A stretch of 64,000 nucleotides of DNA from Mucilaginibacter oryzae (GTDB lineage Bacteria; Bacteroidota; Bacteroidia; Sphingobacteriales; Sphingobacteriaceae), in assembly GCF_003148845.1 (NCBI RefSeq), contig NZ_QGHA01000002.1:418974-482973 (forward strand), in the 5' to 3' direction. How positions within the stretch are numbered: position 1 is the stretch's first letter; every line of letters starts with the position of its first letter. Positions 1 to 9,504 of this stretch are shown in pieces. Both the position numbers and the translations under genes were made by a program. Below the pieces are notes generated by a model. That model ran no database searches. It saw only the letters and a list, made by a program, of their open reading frames with translations, and was not told the origin of the DNA.

Positions 1-39
1 GTTTAAATATAACCGCCTGCCAGGCATTCGTGTACAAAA

Positions 40-837
40 TTATAATTGCCGCCATTCACATTGCCCAAGTAATGAAAACGCCGAGCGCGGCTCTATGTCA
101 AGAAAGCGGTAAGTTACTTTAGATAGGTATAAACCTTCTGGTTTTGCCGGGATAATAATTTTAGGTACCTGTTTATTAGCGATATAAAACTCAAACTCAT
201 CCACACTCATTTCCCCGCGGCCAATTTCCAGCAAACGGCCAATCGTTATCCTGATCATGCGGTTTAAAAAACGGTTTGCGGTGATGCTGAACCTCAGCTT
301 ATAACCCTGTTCATCGATATATAACGCCGCCGACATGACATTGCAGCGGGTATGATCAACCCTGTCGGGCGTTTTGCTTAAAGCACGGTAATCATTGTAT
401 TTGGGTAGGATGGATACCGCTTTCGCCATGGCTTCAAGATCAAGGTCCTGATCGGGGTAAAAAGAGCTGAACTTGCTCAGGAAGGGATCTTTGTAGTTAT
501 GGATAAAATAATCGTAACTCCGCTTTACGCCGTCAAAACGCGCGTGCGGATCGCCCTGCATGGGTATAATATCAAATACGGCTATATCATCGGGCAGTAC
601 CTTGTTAAGGCGGAATAATAGGTCGAAGTCGGGATCGTGGGCGATTTCTGTATGGAAAAAGAACTGGCTGGCATGCACCCCGGCGTCTGTACGTCCGCAG
701 CCCACAATATTTACCGGGTATTTTAAAATGCGTGTAAGCGCGGTTTCAATGGTTTGCTGAACCGTTATTGCGCTCGACAGCTTTTGCCATCCTGCATACT
801 TTGTACCATGAAAACCTATGTGAAAGAAGTAGCGCAT
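40..837 (-). CDS. truA: tRNA pseudouridine synthase A
   Basis: TruA converts uridines 38-40 of the tRNA anticodon arm to pseudouridine in the cytoplasm. The 265-residue protein has the normal family length. The catalytic loop GRTDAGVHA is intact, with the nucleophilic aspartate at residue 51, and the N-terminal HGTKYAGWQ matches the conserved start of the fold. The ATG chosen is the one that places this conserved N-terminus at residue 1. The gene reads towards the left edge and stops 39 bases from it, so any operon partner downstream is out of view. Confidence 0.96.
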   Translation of the reverse strand: MRYFFHIGFHGTKYAGWQKLSSAITVQQTIETALTRILKYPVNIVGCGRTDAGVHASQFFFHTEIAHDPDFDLLFRLNKVLPDDIAVFDIIPMQGDPHARFDGVKRSYDYFIHNYKDPFLSKFSSFYPDQDLDLEAMAKAVSILPKYNDYRALSKTPDRVDHTRCNVMSAALYIDEQGYKLRFSITANRFLNRMIRITIGRLLEIGRGEMSVDEFEFYIANKQVPKIIIPAKPEGLYLSKVTYRFLDIEPRSAFSLLGQCEWRQL

Positions 838-934
838 AATTTACCCCGGTATAAACGCCAAAAATGCGCATTATTTTATAAAACAAAAGCCCGGTGCAAT
901 TAAACACCAGGCTTTGTATATAGATAACAATTGT

Positions 935-1159
935 TTACACTTTTTTAGGCGGCAAATCAAAAGCGATGGCGTTATGTTCAAAATGGCCTTTATGCGAACC
1001 ATCGCAAAAAGGTTTGTTTTTTGAAAGCCCGCAACGGCATATTGAAACTACGGTACGGTCCTGCAAACCGTAGGCGTTACCCTGCGTATCTACAATTTCA
1101 AAATCGCCCTCTATTTTTACAGATCCGTTATTGTTAATGGTAAGTTTAGTTTTTTCCAT
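935..1159 (-). CDS. CDGSH iron-sulfur domain protein
   Basis: This is a small 74-residue protein with one CDGSH domain, which binds a redox-active 2Fe-2S cluster through three cysteines and one histidine. The ligands are visible as C41, C43, C52 and H56 in CRCG and FCDGSH. Family members are soluble or membrane-anchored and are linked to iron or redox handling; this one has no signal peptide or membrane segment, so it is probably cytoplasmic. The precise partner cannot be told from the sequence. It is a stand-alone gene about 100 bases upstream of truA on the same strand. Confidence 0.9.
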   Translation of the reverse strand: MEKTKLTINNNGSVKIEGDFEIVDTQGNAYGLQDRTVVSICRCGLSKNKPFCDGSHKGHFEHNAIAFDLPPKKV

Positions 1160-1257
1160 GTATCAGATTTTGGGCGAAATTACAGATTGCAGGCAAGTTA
1201 AAATTGTTTATTTACTATTTAGAAGTGTTCCTGATTGGACAAAACCAGGCGGCAGTA

Positions 1258-1491
1258 TCAGGCGAATGACTGATTGAAAGCCACCAGGATCTGTAAAAAT
1301 ATATCCCTGTCCAGCACAATAGATGCCGGGGGCTCGGGCTTTAATAACTTATCGTTTTTACTTTTAACAGGAAATAACGCTATAAAATCCCGCAGGCTAA
1401 CCTGGTATTTCAACACCGGGTCGCGGTGGTAAATTTCTTCCAGCCTCATTTCAAAAAGGGAAACACTAATCGGGTCGGCAATCATATCCAA
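1258..1491 (-). CDS. small hypothetical protein
   Basis: A 77-residue ORF that I do not recognise. It has no membrane segment, signal peptide or cysteine. It is acidic and hydrophobic in its N-terminal half (around LFEMRLEEIY), has a lysine-rich middle and a PEPP turn near residue 54. It lies on the same strand as the CDGSH gene with about 100 bases between them and is divergent from the aldo/keto reductase. There is no competing longer frame, so it is probably a real small cytoplasmic protein, but this rests on context alone. Confidence 0.5.
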   Translation of the reverse strand: MDMIADPISVSLFEMRLEEIYHRDPVLKYQVSLRDFIALFPVKSKNDKLLKPEPPASIVLDRDIFLQILVAFNQSFA

Positions 1492-1582
1492 AGCTACTGT
1501 TTCTTTATTTACTGCGGTTTAAAGCCGGGTATAAATGACAAATTAATGATTTGTAAATTTATACAGCAGGGCGCTATAATTA

Positions 1583-1590
1583 TAAATTTG
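1583..1590 (+). promoter_or_regulatory. putative -7 promoter element (TAAATTTG)
   Basis: TAAATTTG matches the Bacteroidota -7 consensus TAnnTTTG and ends 37 bases before the aldo/keto reductase ATG. The nearest upstream TTTG is 29 bases away, longer than ideal, so the -33 half is weak. Confidence 0.4.
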
Positions 1591-1627
1591 TAATACAGGC
1601 AGTAAAGCCTGTAATAAAATCTACACT

Positions 1628-2659
1628 ATGGAATACAGACAATTGGGAGCATCAGGCCTGCGTGTGCCCGTGTTAAGTTTTGGTACTGCTACTTTTGGTG
1701 GCGGCAACGAGTTTTTTAAAGCCTGGGGCAATACCCAGCTTGATGAAGCCAAAAAATTGGTAAACCTTTGCCTCGACGCGGGCGTTAACCTGTTTGATAC
1801 CGCTAACGTTTACTCGCATGGTATTTCCGAAGAGATTTTGGGTAAAGCCCTCGAAGGGATTCGTAATGAGGTTCTGATATCAACCAAGGCAACCTTTACC
1901 ATGGGCAATGGCGCTAACGATTTCGGTTCATCGCGTTTTCACCTCATTAAATCGGCCGAAGAAAGCCTCAAACGCCTCAATACCGATCGGATCGATATTT
2001 ACCATATGCATGGTTTTGACGCCAATACGCCTGTTGAGGAAACCCTGCGCGCGCTTGACGATCTGGTTACAAGCGGAAAAGTGCGCTATATAGCTTGTTC
2101 TAACTTTTCGGGCTGGCACCTAATGAAATCATTATCGGTATCTGAAAGATATGGCTGGAGCCGGTATGTTGCGCACCAGGCCTATTATTCGCTGTTAAAC
2201 CGCGAGTTCGAATGGGAACTGATGCCGCTGGGTATCGATAAAAAGGTAAGCACTATTGTTTGGAGCCCGCTATCGTCGGGCCAGTTGAGTGGTAGGTTTA
2301 GAAGGGGGCAGCCGATCCCTGCCAACTCCAGGACAGTGCAGGGCGGGGCACATGGCCCGGCAACTAATTTCGATCATTTGTATAATATTATCGACGCCCT
2401 GGATGAAGTAGCCGAAGAAACAGGTAAGTCTGTACCGCAGGTTGCCCTGAACTGGTTGCTGCAACGGCCAACCGTAGCCAATATAGTTATCGGTGCCCGT
2501 AACGAAGAACAGTTGAAGCAAAACCTTGGCACTATAGGCTGGAATTTAAGTACAGACCAGGTTAAAAAGCTGGATGCTGCCAGTGAAGTGCCACCTATAT
2601 ACCCATACTGGCACCAACGTCAAAACCTGAAACTGGTTCCGTTGCCTATACAGTATTAA
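1628..2659 (+). CDS. aldo/keto reductase
   Basis: A 343-residue NADPH-dependent oxidoreductase of the aldo/keto reductase superfamily (TIM barrel, cytoplasmic). The catalytic tetrad is visible: D57 and Y62 in LFDTANVY, K87 in ISTKA and H128 in YHMHG. The C-terminal cofactor region IVIGARNEEQLKQNL is typical of the YghZ/Kv-beta-like branch that reduces small aldehydes or ketones. The length fits the family. It stands alone between divergent and downstream genes, so its physiological substrate cannot be inferred. An AT-rich upstream region with a TAnnTTTG element suggests its own promoter. Confidence 0.93.
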   Translation: MEYRQLGASGLRVPVLSFGTATFGGGNEFFKAWGNTQLDEAKKLVNLCLDAGVNLFDTANVYSHGISEEILGKALEGIRNEVLISTKATFTMGNGANDFGSSRFHLIKSAEESLKRLNTDRIDIYHMHGFDANTPVEETLRALDDLVTSGKVRYIACSNFSGWHLMKSLSVSERYGWSRYVAHQAYYSLLNREFEWELMPLGIDKKVSTIVWSPLSSGQLSGRFRRGQPIPANSRTVQGGAHGPATNFDHLYNIIDALDEVAEETGKSVPQVALNWLLQRPTVANIVIGARNEEQLKQNLGTIGWNLSTDQVKKLDAASEVPPIYPYWHQRQNLKLVPLPIQY

Positions 2660-2885
2660 TTTCAGGCGCAAGCTATCTTTTCGTAAAATGCCGTTCCTTA
2701 ATTAAGAGGAATGGCATTTTGTGTTTCAGGCAAGGCTCAATACGTAAAATTACGCACTCCTGATAGCGCTTTTACCGTGCCAATACGCTGACTAAATCCA
2801 AACGCAAGGTTTAAATTTGCTTTATAGGTAACAGGGTTTTAACTATTATAAAACCCCAGGCCTTATCACCATCAAATTATGTGTA

Positions 2886-3704
2886 ATGATCAAAAAGCAA
2901 TACCTTAAAGAAATTGCCATAACATCAACTCAGCAAAGGCGCGGCAATTCAAACACCACTAAAGATGTAATGAAAATACAAAGCTGGCTTAACCTTTATG
3001 CCGTCACTCACCCCTCGGCGGGCACCGCCACCGGCATCGACGGCGATTTTGGCCCGGCTACCGAAACCGCGGTAAAAAACTTTCAAAAAGCGAAAAACAT
3101 ACCGCAGACAGGCATAGTTAACGCTGCTGTTTTTGCCTCCCTTTGCGAACCCATGACCAGTGCCTTCTCCTCAAACGCTCAGGGCAATGGCCTGCGCGAA
3201 TTGATTGTGAACACGGCGCTGCAGCATCTGGCAAACTCTCCGTTTGAACTGGTAATAAAAGGGCAAAGCAATACCGGCCCCTGGGTGCGCGCCTATATGG
3301 ATAATAACGAAGGTACCGAATGGTTTTGGTGTATGGGCTTTGTGCAAACCATCATTGACCAGGCTGCAACCATTTTGGGTAAAGATTTCCGTACGCTGAT
3401 GCCCTTAACGTATAGCTGCGATACCGTAGGTACAACCGGCCTGCACAAAGGCTTACTTACCCGTTACAATGTTGTACGCACTACTCCAGGCATTGTGAAA
3501 CAAGGAGACATTTTCCTGCTGCAGAAAACAGCGAACGATTGGGTTCATACCGGTCTTATTACTGCCGTACAAGGCGATCTTTTTGAGACTGTTGAAGGAA
3601 ACACCAATACTGATGGAAGCAGCAATGGCAATGGTGTTTACAAGCGTGTACGCAATTTCCGAAGCTCCAAACTTGATGTATTTTCCATACAGCCCCTGGT
3701 TTAA
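2886..3704 (+). CDS. peptidoglycan-binding and CHAP-like amidase protein
   Basis: A 272-residue protein with two parts. Residues about 25-88 form a PG_binding_1 three-helix domain (IDGDFGPATETAVKNFQ), which binds cell-wall glycan. Residues about 105-260 resemble a CHAP/NlpC-P60 cysteine peptidase: C149 in WCMGFVQ, H221 in WVHTGLI and E237/N239 in VEGNTN are candidates for the catalytic triad. No signal peptide is visible, which is odd for a wall-active enzyme; it may leave by a non-classical route, act as a phage-like endolysin, or the true start may lie elsewhere. It is followed by a strong terminator, so it is monocistronic. Confidence 0.75.
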   Translation: MIKKQYLKEIAITSTQQRRGNSNTTKDVMKIQSWLNLYAVTHPSAGTATGIDGDFGPATETAVKNFQKAKNIPQTGIVNAAVFASLCEPMTSAFSSNAQGNGLRELIVNTALQHLANSPFELVIKGQSNTGPWVRAYMDNNEGTEWFWCMGFVQTIIDQAATILGKDFRTLMPLTYSCDTVGTTGLHKGLLTRYNVVRTTPGIVKQGDIFLLQKTANDWVHTGLITAVQGDLFETVEGNTNTDGSSNGNGVYKRVRNFRSSKLDVFSIQPLV

Positions 3705-3727
3705 GCTGCCCGATGCGCTGAATCGTT

Positions 3728-3752
3728 AGCTCCTTACAGGGGCTTTTTTTTT
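3728..3752 (+). terminator. rho-independent terminator after the CHAP-like gene
   Basis: A 6-bp stem (AGCTCC / GGGGCT, including one G-T pair) with the loop TTACA is followed by a run of nine T. It lies 24 bases after the stop codon at 3704. Confidence 0.8.
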
Positions 3753-4066
3753 AAGTAACAGTTAAATTACAATGGATGCTTAAAAAAAAGCACCCATTTT
3801 TTCGGTCGTTTACAAAACTTAGTTAATTTGCGTTACTGCCTGTCGGGCAACCCAATAAGCCAAATAAACCTGATCTATCTATGGATTGCATAGAAATTGT
3901 TCCATCAAAAGCTATTGAACCATACCGGTTTTAATCGTGTATCTGTTGGCGGGTATGTCAGGCATTTTAAAGGCATTAGTATGTTGTTCAGAAAGCAGCA
4001 ACGAGGCTAACTGCTCCATTTTATTGCTATGACAGTATTGATGATTTTTGTTTTGAAAAATTAGCT
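3753..4066. other. intergenic region without a recognisable gene
   Basis: These 314 bases separate the terminator from the DUF1080 gene. I see no ORF with coding character and no known RNA. The part from about 3820 on is AT-rich and includes a near-match to the -7 element (TTAATTTG at about 3823), but it is over 200 bases from the ATG. The region may hold a long 5' leader. Confidence 0.4.
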
Positions 4067-5428
4067 ATGAAAAAAATAATATACCCTGCTATTGCACTTT
4101 TAACCTTAGCGGCATTTTTGCCGGCCAGGGCCCAGACAAAATTATTTGATGGTAAAACGCTGAACGGGTGGAAACGCCTTGCCGGTACTGCTGATTATAA
4201 AGTTGAGGATGGCGCTATTGTAGGCACAACCGTGCTGAACTCGGGCAACTCATTTTTAGTTACTGAAAAAGAATACGGCGACTTTATCCTGGAACTTGAT
4301 GCGAAAATTGAAAGCGAATTAAGTAACTCGGGCATACAAACCCGCAGCCATTTTGATCCCGAAGGTAACAAAGGTAAAGGCAAGGTTTACGGTCGCCAGT
4401 GTGAAATTGACCCTTCAAGCCGCAAATGGACAGGCGGTATTTACGATGAAGGCCGCCGCGACTGGCTGTACCCGCTGGATCTGAACCCCAAAGCAAAAGA
4501 TGCCTTCAAGGTTGGCGAGTACAATCACATTAAAATTGAATGTATTGGCAATGAAATGAAAACCTGGATAAACGGGGTGCCGGCCGGCGATGTTGTTGAT
4601 ACCGTAGATAACAAAGGTTTTATAGCCCTGCAGGTACATGCGGTGAGCGAAGAAAAACAGGCCGGTAAAAAGGTGTATTTTAAAAACTTAAATCTTAAAA
4701 CTACCAATGTAAAACCCGCGCCTTTTCCTAAAGATGTTTACGTGGTAAATTTAACCCCCAACAGCCTGACCGCCGCCGAAAAAGCCGCCGGTTGGAAACT
4801 GCTTTACGATGGCAAAACCAGTACCGGGTGGCGCGGTGCAACCTTAAAAGGCTTTCCGGATAAAGGCTGGGAGTATGCGGATGGTACCATGCATGTATTA
4901 GCTTCGGCAGGGCAGGAAGAATCGGGCGGTGGTGATATTGTTACCAACGATAATTACAGCGCTTTCGATCTTTCGTTCGAGTTTAAGCTTACACCGGGTG
5001 CCAACAGCGGCGTTAAATATTTTGTAACCCTGTCTGAAGTTACCAAAGGTTCGGCTATTGGTTTAGAGTATCAGGTGCTTGATGATAAACTGCACCCCGA
5101 TGCCAAACTTGGCCGCGACGGCGACCGCACACTCGCCTCGTTATACGATCTGATCAAAGCCAATAAGCAAGAGCGTTTTGTACATCCCATAGGGGCCTGG
5201 AATACCGGCAGGATAGTGGTGTATCCCAACAATCATGTGGAGCATTACCTTAACGGTATTAAAGTATTGGAATATGATCGCGGCTCGCAGGCTTACCGCG
5301 ATTTGGTCGCCATCAGTAAATACAAAATCTGGAAAAACTTTGGTGAAGCCGCAGAAGGTCATTTACTTTTACAAGACCATGGCAACGAGGTGTTTTTCAG
5401 AAGCATTAAGGTTAGAAACTTAAAATAG
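4067..5428 (+). CDS. secreted protein with two DUF1080 domains
   Basis: A 453-residue exported protein. Residues 1-22 are a signal peptide ending ARAQ. Two tandem DUF1080 (3-keto-disaccharide hydrolase, LamG-like beta-sandwich) domains follow, at about 24-212 and 240-452. Each opens with the same signature, LFDGKTLNGW and LYDGKTSTGW. Members of the family are reported to act on 3-keto-glycosides or related oxidised sugars and are common in carbohydrate-degrading Bacteroidota. It is monocistronic and is followed by a palindromic repeat; a GH78-like enzyme with its own regulator lies 1.3 kb on. The substrate is unknown. Confidence 0.88.
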   Translation: MKKIIYPAIALLTLAAFLPARAQTKLFDGKTLNGWKRLAGTADYKVEDGAIVGTTVLNSGNSFLVTEKEYGDFILELDAKIESELSNSGIQTRSHFDPEGNKGKGKVYGRQCEIDPSSRKWTGGIYDEGRRDWLYPLDLNPKAKDAFKVGEYNHIKIECIGNEMKTWINGVPAGDVVDTVDNKGFIALQVHAVSEEKQAGKKVYFKNLNLKTTNVKPAPFPKDVYVVNLTPNSLTAAEKAAGWKLLYDGKTSTGWRGATLKGFPDKGWEYADGTMHVLASAGQEESGGGDIVTNDNYSAFDLSFEFKLTPGANSGVKYFVTLSEVTKGSAIGLEYQVLDDKLHPDAKLGRDGDRTLASLYDLIKANKQERFVHPIGAWNTGRIVVYPNNHVEHYLNGIKVLEYDRGSQAYRDLVAISKYKIWKNFGEAAEGHLLLQDHGNEVFFRSIKVRNLK

Positions 5429-5459
5429 ATCGATTTGTGGACACTTACTAAGTAAAGCA

Positions 5460-5541
5460 CGTCATTGCGAGGCACGAAGCAATCGCACGGAGGCAAGTTC
5501 GCCCTGCACAGTTCGCGATTGCTTCGTGCCTCGCAATGACG
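5460..5541. repeat. 27-bp perfect inverted repeat with 28-base spacer (REP-like)
   Basis: The arms at 5460-5486 and 5515-5541 are exact reverse complements. Each carries the words TCATTGCGAGG and GAAGCAATCGC, which occur in palindromic repeats of many Bacteroidota. It sits between the convergent DUF1080 and GntR genes, so it could also act as a bidirectional terminator or mRNA stabiliser. Confidence 0.85.
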
Positions 5542-5569
5542 TTTTTAATTATAGGGTTCATTTCAAACC

Positions 5570-6598
5570 TTACAACGATTTCCTCAACCGCACGGTAAAC
5601 GGCACAGCAAAACGCTCGTGGCAGCTGCTGAGCGCAAACTCAGCGGTTTTGACGCCCATTAGCTTAAAATCCGTAGAAATGGTAGTAATTCCGTCAAGGA
5701 TAATTTCTTTAAGCGCGGTTTCATTATAGGATATGACGCCTACGTCCTGCGCCACTTTTAAATCGGAAGCGATTATTTTTTTGACCAGCTCAACCAGGTC
5801 GTCCTCAGTAAGGCTGATGTATACAGTATTGTGGTTGATGTTTTCAGCTGCCAGGGTTTCCACCACCTCATATTCAAAAGCATACTGGCGGCAAAAGTTT
5901 ACAAACCCCTTCATTATCTCTTTGGAGTGATAGGTTTTACCCGGAAAGATCAGCTTGAGCGTATGGTATTTACTCAGGTTATCAAGCATGCTTTTCAGGG
6001 CCTCGTATACATCTGATGCAAAATCTTCATATATCGCCGCAAATTTACCTGTAACCCCCGGTACCATGTTGTCAAGCAATATCAGCTTGTCTTTCGGGAT
6101 GGTGTTGATAATTTCGTGGGCTTTGGTTTCATTATCTAAAAAATGCGGTATAACGATGTATTTGGCATAATCGTTTTGGATCCCCTCGGCGATGATCTTT
6201 TTAAAAAAATAAAAATCGTTGTTATAGATGTAAAAGTCTACCGCCGCCTGCTCGCCAATGGTAGCCACAAAGGCATCGTAAATAATTTTTTTATGCGCGC
6301 TTAACTTGTTGAACAGCAGGAAAATTTTGAGCGGTTTTTGAAAATCAGTATTGGAGATAAAGAAACCCTTGCCCGGAACTGAACTGACAATTCCTTTGTC
6401 TTTCAATTCTTTATATACGCGCTCTATCGTATTTCGTGAAGTGTCGAGCGCATAGCTCAGATCGTTGATAGATGGCAGCATATCATCCTTCACGATTTGG
6501 CCGCTCTCAATAGCCCGGATAATGGCGTTAGAGAGCTGCAGGTACTTCGGGGTGATGGAGTACTCATCGATGGATAATATTTTAAGATAATTCTTCAC
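5570..6598 (-). CDS. GntR-family regulator with sugar-binding-like C-terminal domain
   Basis: A 342-residue transcription factor. Residues about 12-78 form the GntR winged helix (LSNAIIRAIESGQ, then SINDLSYALDTSRNTIERVYKEL and a GKGFFI wing). Residues about 90-340 look like a LacI-type periplasmic-binding-fold sensor, as found in GntR proteins of Bacteroidota that respond to monosaccharides. It is transcribed divergently from the GH78-like gene with a 138-base shared region, and so probably controls it. The effector cannot be read from the sequence; a pectic or rhamnose-type sugar would fit the neighbour. Confidence 0.85.
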   Translation of the reverse strand: MKNYLKILSIDEYSITPKYLQLSNAIIRAIESGQIVKDDMLPSINDLSYALDTSRNTIERVYKELKDKGIVSSVPGKGFFISNTDFQKPLKIFLLFNKLSAHKKIIYDAFVATIGEQAAVDFYIYNNDFYFFKKIIAEGIQNDYAKYIVIPHFLDNETKAHEIINTIPKDKLILLDNMVPGVTGKFAAIYEDFASDVYEALKSMLDNLSKYHTLKLIFPGKTYHSKEIMKGFVNFCRQYAFEYEVVETLAAENINHNTVYISLTEDDLVELVKKIIASDLKVAQDVGVISYNETALKEIILDGITTISTDFKLMGVKTAEFALSSCHERFAVPFTVRLRKSL

Positions 6599-6736
6599 AT
6601 CACAAATGTAGTATTTGGTGTAATATTCTTATTGTGTAAAAAAGACAGATAGAGATAGTTGGCAGGCAGTTTATTTATATCTTGCCTTAACCAATTAAAG
6701 CCCTCAGGGCTACGGAGATCAAACCCGATTAAACCA

Positions 6737-8395
6737 ATGGCATTGAACCACAACCAAATCAAAATTTCATTTGTAATAGCTGCATGCGCACTACTCTTTA
6801 CAGTTAATGCAAAAGCGCAGGACATTTACGCGCAGTACCGGCAAAGCTGGCTAAAAAAAGCCGAAGATTTTAAGCCTAAGCTCACCGAAACCATAAAACA
6901 ACCGGTAGGCCTCGTAAAAATGGAAAAGGACGCTTCGGCATTCCAGGGCTGGAAGGCTGTTAAAAGTGAAAGTATCGATTCGCTGTATAACAACTCGTTT
7001 AAGAAACACAGCGGTGTTGTTGCCGATTTTGGTGAACACTTAACAGGTTATTGCACTTTCACCATTAAAACCCTAAAGGGTACGCAGGACGCGCCGGTGC
7101 GCCTTAAATTCACCTTTGGCGAGGTACCCGCGGAGCTTTCGGTTCTGTTTGATCCTTATCCCGGCGGTTTGAGCCGCGCCTGGTTGCAGGATGAGATCCT
7201 TACCATAACAGAAATGCCCGCTACTATCACCATCCCGCGCAGGCTGGCCTGTCGCTATGTGAAAATTGAATTGCTGGGCGCTTCTGCCTATTTTGATTTC
7301 CATATCAGCAATATTCAGTTTAAAGCTACAACATCTGGCACCACAACGCCGCATGCCCTGGCCGCGGGCACATCACCTATGATTACCGCTATTGACAGGA
7401 TAGGGTTAACAACTTTAAAAGAGTGTATGCAAACGGTATACGAAGACGGCCCCAAACGCGACCGCCGCCTCTGGATCGGCGACTTGTACCTCGAATCGCT
7501 GGCTAATATGTACTCGTTTAAAAACTACGACCTTACCCGTCGCTGTTTTTACCTGCTGGCCGGTTTATCGGGCGATGACGGCATCCTGATCTCGAACGTG
7601 TTTGAAACACCCGAGCCCCACGCCCAGGTTGGTAACCGCCTGCTTGACTACTGCTTTTTGTATAACGTTGCCCTTAAAGAGTACGTAGCCTCCACCGCCG
7701 ATAAACAAACCGGCCTCGACCTATGGCCTGTCGCCAAAAAACAACTGGATATTGCCCGCAAATATGCCGGTGCCGACGGCATGATGGATTATGTAAAAGC
7801 CGGTAAGGAGTGGTGGGTGTTTTTTGACTGGAAGGATGGGCTTGACAAACAAGGCCCGTTACAGGGCTTAACCGTATATACGCTAAACCAGACTTATCAA
7901 CTTGCCAAGCTTTTGGGTAAAGAAAGCGAAGTGGCCGATATCCCAACATTGGCCAGAAAGCTGAAAGATGCGGCCCATAAAAATCTATATGATAAAAAGC
8001 AGGGCCTGTTTATAAGTGGTACCAATAAGCAAATCTCTTACGGAACGCAGGCCTGGATGGTGTTAAGTGGCATAGCCTCAAAAGCGGAAGCACAAAGGGC
8101 GTTGAAAGCCCTGCCAAATATAGCTGATGCCGTGCATCCCGGCGCGCCATACATGTTTCATTATTATGTAGCCGCGCTGATTGAAAGCGGCCTGAAAGCT
8201 GAAGCTAAGCAGGCCCTGCAGACCTACTGGGGCGGCATGGTTAAAAAAGGGGCAGACACTTTTTGGGAAGTTTACGACCCGAACGATGAGCTAAAATCAC
8301 CCTATAACTTTTATCCCGTAAACAGCTACTGCCATGCATGGAGCTGCACGCCTGTATATTTTATCAGGAAATACCCGGATATTTTTCAAAACTGA
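6737..8395 (+). CDS. exported GH78-like six-hairpin glycosidase (alpha-L-rhamnosidase family)
   Basis: A 552-residue exported enzyme with an (alpha/alpha)6 barrel. The ATG at 6737 is preferred because it gives a clean signal peptide (hydrophobic residues about 10-24, then VNAKAQ); an earlier in-frame ATG at 6659 would put 26 untypical residues in front. The loop around residues 237-249 (D237, R241, D242, W246, G248, D249) matches the GH78 acidic cluster spaced D-x4-E/D-x6-D, with aspartate in place of the usual middle glutamate. It therefore probably releases terminal rhamnose or a related sugar. A divergent GntR regulator adjoins it. No SusC/SusD pair is nearby. Confidence 0.78.
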   Translation: MALNHNQIKISFVIAACALLFTVNAKAQDIYAQYRQSWLKKAEDFKPKLTETIKQPVGLVKMEKDASAFQGWKAVKSESIDSLYNNSFKKHSGVVADFGEHLTGYCTFTIKTLKGTQDAPVRLKFTFGEVPAELSVLFDPYPGGLSRAWLQDEILTITEMPATITIPRRLACRYVKIELLGASAYFDFHISNIQFKATTSGTTTPHALAAGTSPMITAIDRIGLTTLKECMQTVYEDGPKRDRRLWIGDLYLESLANMYSFKNYDLTRRCFYLLAGLSGDDGILISNVFETPEPHAQVGNRLLDYCFLYNVALKEYVASTADKQTGLDLWPVAKKQLDIARKYAGADGMMDYVKAGKEWWVFFDWKDGLDKQGPLQGLTVYTLNQTYQLAKLLGKESEVADIPTLARKLKDAAHKNLYDKKQGLFISGTNKQISYGTQAWMVLSGIASKAEAQRALKALPNIADAVHPGAPYMFHYYVAALIESGLKAEAKQALQTYWGGMVKKGADTFWEVYDPNDELKSPYNFYPVNSYCHAWSCTPVYFIRKYPDIFQN

Positions 8396-8482
8396 ACCGG
8401 GATTAGGGGGATTTTTAGATTTGATCTTTATTCAGGCAAAATCCTTCAATCCGAAAAGTCATCTGAAAATCCCGGTTCAGGG

Positions 8483-9493
8483 TCATCGGTCTTTCTTCTT
8501 AAACGCATAATATAAGTACCCGAGGGCCGGCAAAATGAACAAACTGCCGACTAAAAGACCGATACCCAAATCATCAATACTGTTGCTATTGGCATGCTCG
8601 GTAAGTAACGACATCGAGCTGCCATCTTTAAAGATCACAAATCTCGGGAAGCGGGAAAACCCAACCGAAATTAAAATCATACAAACCTGGAACGCGGCCA
8701 GAAGCCTGATCCATTGGCGGTTTCTTTTATGTGATATGATTAAATAAAGAACTATTAGTGAAATGGTTGCGGCAATTACAGCAACTAAACTTACGGGATT
8801 ACCAAAGATCCAGTTGGCGAGGTTCACCTTTTCAATATACGAAGCCAGGAATACCAGTGCCCCGCAAATTACCGCGGCAATGTTCATGATCTTCGCCTTG
8901 CGGATGTAGCGTTTGATTTCGTCAACATCATCAGTTTCGCCAATTATATAAATTGCCGCAAGGAAACCGCAGAGTGCCACCGTAAAAAGGCCCACCGCAA
9001 CCGAAAACCAGTTAAACCAGCTGAAGATGTAAGCATGGGCAAAGTCGGTTGCTTTGGGGTTGATCTGTCCGGACAGCGCGCTGCCTGCTATGATTCCCAA
9101 AAACAAGGGGGTTACAAAGCTTGAGTAAACAAAGATGCGCGTGTAAAGGGCCTGCGTTTTTTCGTCTTTTACAGCATCGTAATTACGAAAGGAGAACGCT
9201 GTACCTCGGGCGATAACGCCAAGCAGCATAATTAATAACGGGATGTGCAGGTAAATACACATTTCGCTGTAGATAACCGGAAAACCAACAAACAGGATCA
9301 CCACGGTAATAATCAGCCACATGTGGTTTGCTTCCCAGATAGGGCCTATGGCCTGGTACATGATTTTGCGGGTGCGGTGTTTATTATCGGCAGATGTAAA
9401 CAGTTCGATGATGCCGGCGCCAAAATCGGCCCCGCCCAATAAAAAATAGAGGGTGATGGCGGCAAAAAGAAAAAGGATGACGATGTAAAGCAT
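8483..9493 (-). CDS. cydB: cytochrome bd quinol oxidase subunit II
   Basis: The 336-residue membrane subunit CydB partners CydA in the bd-type terminal oxidase, which reduces O2 with quinol electrons at low oxygen and without proton pumping. The N-terminus FLLGGADFGAGIIELF and the following GPIWEANHMWLI are the strongest CydB signatures. About eight hydrophobic segments are visible. It begins 11 bases after the cydA stop, so the two form an operon. No CydX-like small ORF could be seen in the 87 bases behind it, and no cydCD genes are in view. Confidence 0.95.
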   Translation of the reverse strand: MLYIVILFLFAAITLYFLLGGADFGAGIIELFTSADNKHRTRKIMYQAIGPIWEANHMWLIITVVILFVGFPVIYSEMCIYLHIPLLIMLLGVIARGTAFSFRNYDAVKDEKTQALYTRIFVYSSFVTPLFLGIIAGSALSGQINPKATDFAHAYIFSWFNWFSVAVGLFTVALCGFLAAIYIIGETDDVDEIKRYIRKAKIMNIAAVICGALVFLASYIEKVNLANWIFGNPVSLVAVIAATISLIVLYLIISHKRNRQWIRLLAAFQVCMILISVGFSRFPRFVIFKDGSSMSLLTEHANSNSIDDLGIGLLVGSLFILPALGYLYYAFKKKDR

Positions 9494-9504
9494 GATCTCG
9501 GGGT

